Positions 5,273-7,719 of a DNA stretch of 7,719 bases are shown here, piece after piece. Each line of letters starts with the position of its first letter. Position 1 is the stretch's first letter. The stretch lies in contig JANQGS010000222.1 in NCBI GenBank assembly GCA_028277195.1, positions 1 through 7,719 of the forward strand, read 5' to 3'. The notes beneath the pieces were generated by a model. The model saw nothing but the letters and a program-made list of their open reading frames with translations. It was not told the DNA's origin and searched no databases. The position numbers were made by a program, and so were the translations under genes. The DNA comes from Candidatus Gastranaerophilales bacterium (GTDB lineage: Bacteria; Cyanobacteriota; Vampirovibrionia; Gastranaerophilales; UBA9971).

Positions 5273-7138
5273 CTATCCTCTTACCCCCTTAAGCTCAAAA
5301 ATCCTTATAGGCTCTGAGTTCTGCGTAACGCAAACAGAATCAATCTCCTGAGCCTCAACAATCTCTTTTACACGCTCATACGTGCTCTCGCTTATCAGGG
5401 CAGAGGTCTTATAGAGCTTGTTAAACGACTCAAGACGGCTTGCGACGTTTACGGTATTGCCTATTGCAGTGTATTCAAACCTCTCGTCAGACCCGATATT
5501 CCCGACAAAAGCCTCTCCTGAGCTTATTCCTATTCCAATCGTAATACTATCCAGCTCGCGCGCTTTATCCAGGATTTCCAATGCGCAATTAACAGCCAGC
5601 TCCGGGTGGTTCGGGTTTTCAACCGGCGCTCCGAAGATTACCAGGAGGGCATCGCCTACAAATTTGTTTACAGTGCCCCGGTACTTAAAAATTATGGGAA
5701 TGATATGGCTAAAGTAATTATTTAAAAGCTCACTCACTTTTTCCGGGGGCAATGTTTCGGAAATACGGGTAAAATTCCTTATATCAACAAATAAAACAGT
5801 GATTTCAGCGCGTTTGCCCCCGAGTTTTGTCCCGTCAATATCAGCCAGTATGGTCTCCATTATGTCTTTTGAAACATATTTTGCAATAAGTTGCCTGGTT
5901 TTTGCTTTTTTCTCGTCCTCAATAAAATACTCATAACCGTAGCCCAGAAGCATTACGCAAATAATAAACACAACAGGCGTAACAGGGTCGAGCGCAAGGT
6001 TATTGGGGTATGCAAAAAACATGCACACGTAAAAATACCCCAAACCCAGCAGGAACAGCGAAATAGAACTGAAAAGGGGCGGCAGGAAGAATACAGCGAA
6101 AAAACTCACCGCTAAAACAGTTAATAATACCAGGGCCTCGTGCAACTTTGAGGGTTTTACCATAAAATCCCGGTTTAACAGGTTCTCAATAAGTGTTGCC
6201 TGTATGTAAACCCCGGGGTAATCAACCTTTAGCGGGGTTGATTTTATGTCCTTAAGCGCGGTTGAGGTAGTGCCTACGACAACTATTTTGTCCTTAAAAT
6301 CAGACGGGGATATTCCGTTATTTTCGATGATTTTCCAGGCGCTGAAGGTTTTAAAAGGTTTTTTCCTGTACCATTTTATATAACTGAACCGCCCGTCCTC
6401 AATCGGAACGGAAAAATCGTTGATTTTAAGGGAATGCCTGTCTATTTCAATTCCCGTGCCGGGATAGAGCTCATTGAACACTGCCAGGGCAAGTGAGGGA
6501 TAGTAATCTCCCTTATAATAAAATAAATGCTCGGCTTTTCTTATTATCCCGTCATTGTCGGGGTGGGAAAGCACTGAGCCTGTTTTTTCCACGCTTTCCG
6601 CCAGCTCTTTAACCGAATATGAGCAGCTTTTGTATTGAATATTTTGTTTTAAATGTTCGGGCCTGTTGTCTTTTACGTTAACGGAAAACTTACCGCGGAA
6701 AGAGTTATGTAATTCGTCCAGGTTTTCATTGTAAAAAAAAGAGCTTTTTTTGCTGAAAAACACCCCGGGAATAACTGAATCCAGGGCTGAAACCCTTTTA
6801 AAAAACTCCTCGTCATCCTCAGGGTCGTTTCCCCGGGACACAATAACCGAGTCAAACGCTATAACCCTTGCGCCTGCCGTGTTTTCAAGGTATTCAAAAA
6901 TATCGGCATAATAAGTCCTTTTCCAGGGCCATCTGCCTATTTTGCTTATAGACTGGTCGTCAATAGTTACTATAACAACATCATCAGAAGTTTTAACAGG
7001 TGCGGTTACCTTTATAATGAAGTCATAGACGGGTTTTACCGCCAGCCCGGCACAAAAAAAGTAAGCAGGCCAAAGGATTATAAAGCTAAAGATAGCCAGT
7101 ATTATAGCGCTGCTTAAGTTTTTTTTATGAAATTTCAT
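5273..7138 (-). CDS. CHASE2-domain class III adenylate cyclase, membrane-bound
   Basis: This predicted inner-membrane sensor makes cAMP from ATP in response to an unknown extracytoplasmic signal. The 621 residues contain a first membrane helix (about 10-32); an external CHASE2 domain (about 50-325) opening DDVVIVTIDDQSISKIGRWPW and ending KIVVVGTTS...DYPGVYIQATLIENLL; three membrane helices (about 332-352, 356-376, 384-404); a short linker; and a class III cyclase domain (about 443-570). Metal-binding Asp452 (FVDIRNF) and Asp496 (GDALL), the adenine-selecting pair Lys492 and Thr557 (EYTAIG), and the transition-state residues Asn564 and Arg568 (VNVASR) are all present, so it should be active on ATP rather than GTP. 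The ATG lies 4 nt after the rpsT stop with no good Shine-Dalgarno, which suggests coupling to rpsT translation. The ligand is not predictable. Confidence 0.95.
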   Translation of the reverse strand: MKFHKKNLSSAIILAIFSFIILWPAYFFCAGLAVKPVYDFIIKVTAPVKTSDDVVIVTIDDQSISKIGRWPWKRTYYADIFEYLENTAGARVIAFDSVIVSRGNDPEDDEEFFKRVSALDSVIPGVFFSKKSSFFYNENLDELHNSFRGKFSVNVKDNRPEHLKQNIQYKSCSYSVKELAESVEKTGSVLSHPDNDGIIRKAEHLFYYKGDYYPSLALAVFNELYPGTGIEIDRHSLKINDFSVPIEDGRFSYIKWYRKKPFKTFSAWKIIENNGISPSDFKDKIVVVGTTSTALKDIKSTPLKVDYPGVYIQATLIENLLNRDFMVKPSKLHEALVLLTVLAVSFFAVFFLPPLFSSISLFLLGLGYFYVCMFFAYPNNLALDPVTPVVFIICVMLLGYGYEYFIEDEKKAKTRQLIAKYVSKDIMETILADIDGTKLGGKRAEITVLFVDIRNFTRISETLPPEKVSELLNNYFSHIIPIIFKYRGTVNKFVGDALLVIFGAPVENPNHPELAVNCALEILDKARELDSITIGIGISSGEAFVGNIGSDERFEYTAIGNTVNVASRLESFNKLYKTSALISESTYERVKEIVEAQEIDSVCVTQNSEPIRIFELKGVRG

Positions 7139-7142
7139 CTAA

Positions 7143-7418
7143 TCAGGCAGGTATAGTGCCCTTGTTAACGTGTCTTAAAAGTCTTGATTTCCTGCGTGCC
7201 GCAGTGTTTTTATGGATTACACCTTTTGAAACGGCCTTGTCTATTACGCTATATGCTTTATTTACCGCTTCTTTTACTTTATCAGGTTCCTCGTTGTTTT
7301 TTATTAACTCAAATACCTTTTTAACAGCTGTTTTCAAGGCTGATTTCCTGGCTGTATTGCGAAGCCTGTTTCTCTCTTCTATGTTAACCCGTTTTTTTGC
7401 TGATTTAATGTTTGGCAA
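7143..7418 (-). CDS. rpsT: 30S ribosomal protein S20
   Basis: S20 is a basic helical protein that binds 16S rRNA early in 30S assembly. The 91 residues show the family pattern: MPNIKSAKKR at the start, RNTARKSALKTAVKK, then VDKAVSKG-type sequence (AVSKGVIHKNTAARRKSRL). The length is normal. The start codon is TTG, preceded by AAGGAG at 7 nt (7426-7431). E. coli rpsT also starts with UUG and is translationally autoregulated, so the weak start here may serve the same control; that is inference by analogy. The gene has its own promoter and leads a two-gene unit with the cyclase, 4 nt downstream. Confidence 0.97.
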   Translation of the reverse strand: MPNIKSAKKRVNIEERNRLRNTARKSALKTAVKKVFELIKNNEEPDKVKEAVNKAYSVIDKAVSKGVIHKNTAARRKSRLLRHVNKGTIPA

Positions 7419-7425
7419 GTTCTTT

Positions 7426-7431
7426 CTCCTT
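7426..7431 (-). promoter_or_regulatory. rpsT ribosome binding site
   Basis: AAGGAG on the minus strand is 7 nt before the TTG start at 7418. It fixes TTG as the start together with the conserved MPNIKSA N-terminus. Confidence 0.85.
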
Positions 7432-7442
7432 CTTTACCCTGA

Positions 7443-7470
7443 ATTATATAACATAAATATCGAATGAAAA
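7443..7470 (-). promoter_or_regulatory. rpsT (and cyclase) promoter, sigma70-like
   Basis: On the minus strand a consensus -10 TATAAT (7443-7448) lies 16 bp from a -35 TTTTCA (7465-7470, four of six matches). Start would fall near 7436, giving a leader of about 18 nt that contains the AAGGAG site. The cyclase has no other promoter that I can see, so it is probably expressed from here. Confidence 0.6.
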
Positions 7471-7500
7471 CAAAGCATGCTTAATATACATGAATGAGTT

Positions 7501-7542
7501 TGAATTTTTGAAAACCGGCAAAGCCGGATTTTCTAAAATTCA
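7501..7542. terminator. Long imperfect hairpin, probable bidirectional terminator or dispersed palindrome
   Basis: The arms are TGAATTTT/AAAATTCA, then GAAAA/TTTTC, then CCGGC/GCCGG around an AAA loop: 18 paired positions with one T-T mismatch and one bulged A. Read on the minus strand, the GC-rich core is followed directly by TTTTC, as in an intrinsic terminator. That would end a minus-strand gene beyond the window and insulate the rpsT promoter. The long AT arms beyond the core are also typical of a repeated palindromic element. Confidence 0.55.
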
Positions 7543-7558
7543 TCACTCCCGCTTCGCC

Positions 7559-7614
7559 TATACTGCTCCAGGCATTGACTGTCAAAATCTGAAATTTAAT
7601 TTGGGAGCAGTATA
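7559..7614. repeat. 56-bp element with perfect 11-bp terminal inverted repeats
   Basis: TATACTGCTCC (7559-7569) and GGAGCAGTATA (7604-7614) are perfect inverted repeats around 34 bp. The interior holds two more palindromes: TTGAC-T-GTCAA (7575-7585) and AAATT-T-AATTT (7592-7602). There is no coding sequence inside. It could be a tiny MITE-like element, a structured RNA or a protein-binding site. I recognise no known family. Confidence 0.5.
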
Positions 7615-7719
7615 ATAAAAAAATTTTTTTAACATTTTTTAATAAAAGAGGAACATAGTAACAACCTAGGTGCCTTAAAATAAAAATTTTTCTCAAATTT
7701 CCCGCCCACCCAACCCCAG
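7615..7719. other. AT-rich non-coding stretch at the window edge
   Basis: No convincing gene is seen here. It starts with an A7T7 tract (7617-7630), followed by further A and T runs and an AAAAATTTTT palindrome (7682-7691), and it ends in a C-rich stretch at the window edge. A minus-strand frame stays open to the edge, but its composition is not protein-like. The A/T tracts may bend the DNA. Confidence 0.4.

Noticed and set aside
7481..7696. Minus-strand frame of 71 codons, open to the window edge
   Set aside because: It runs through the palindrome cluster and the A/T tracts, its start is an arbitrary TTG without a ribosome site, and the protein is low-complexity with no recognisable family.
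1..7719. CRISPR array, tRNA or rRNA gene, transposase, prophage genes
   Set aside because: No regularly spaced repeats, tRNA-like cloverleaf, rRNA sequence, transposase or phage structural protein was seen on either strand.

Overview
The window is a housekeeping segment of a bacterial genome of moderate GC, carrying a small toxin-antitoxin module and one signalling enzyme. Every gene has a clear bacterial character: Shine-Dalgarno sites, TTG starts and sigma70-like promoters. The lineage cannot be fixed from the sequence alone. The TPR protein and the in-frame CHAELDSAS-type palindromic insert in leuS would suit a host-associated or uncultured lineage, possibly the non-photosynthetic Melainabacteria/Gastranaerophilales. 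That placement is a guess.

Layout from left to right: the C-terminal half of glyA (+) is cut by the window edge. It converges, with a 5-nt gap, on leuS (-), a complete leucyl-tRNA synthetase with a TTG start. About 200 bp of divergent control region follows, with a good leuS promoter, a weaker promoter facing right and an inverted repeat. Next is a TPR-repeat protein (+). Its reading frame extends 137 codons upstream of the first conventional start, to an apparent ATT start with a good ribosome binding site. A hicA-hicB toxin-antitoxin pair (+) comes next, driven by a promoter with both hexamers at consensus. That promoter places transcription start on the hicA ATG, which implies a leaderless mRNA, and palindromes that could be HicB operators surround it. 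On the minus strand, converging on hicB, lies a two-gene unit: rpsT (ribosomal protein S20, TTG start) followed 4 nt later by a CHASE2-class III adenylate cyclase. The last 300 nt, upstream of rpsT, hold no convincing gene. They contain the rpsT promoter and a cluster of palindromes.

Functionally, glyA, leuS and rpsT serve one-carbon metabolism and translation. The cyclase is a membrane sensor that would make cAMP and appears to be translated from the rpsT message. HicAB is a self-regulating RNA-targeting toxin module. The TPR protein is a probable scaffold of unknown partner. I do not see a wholly new multi-gene system. The points most worth checking are the repeat insertion inside leuS, the ATT-started N-terminal extension, leaderless hicA with its operator candidates, the rpsT-cyclase coupling, and the palindrome cluster before rpsT.
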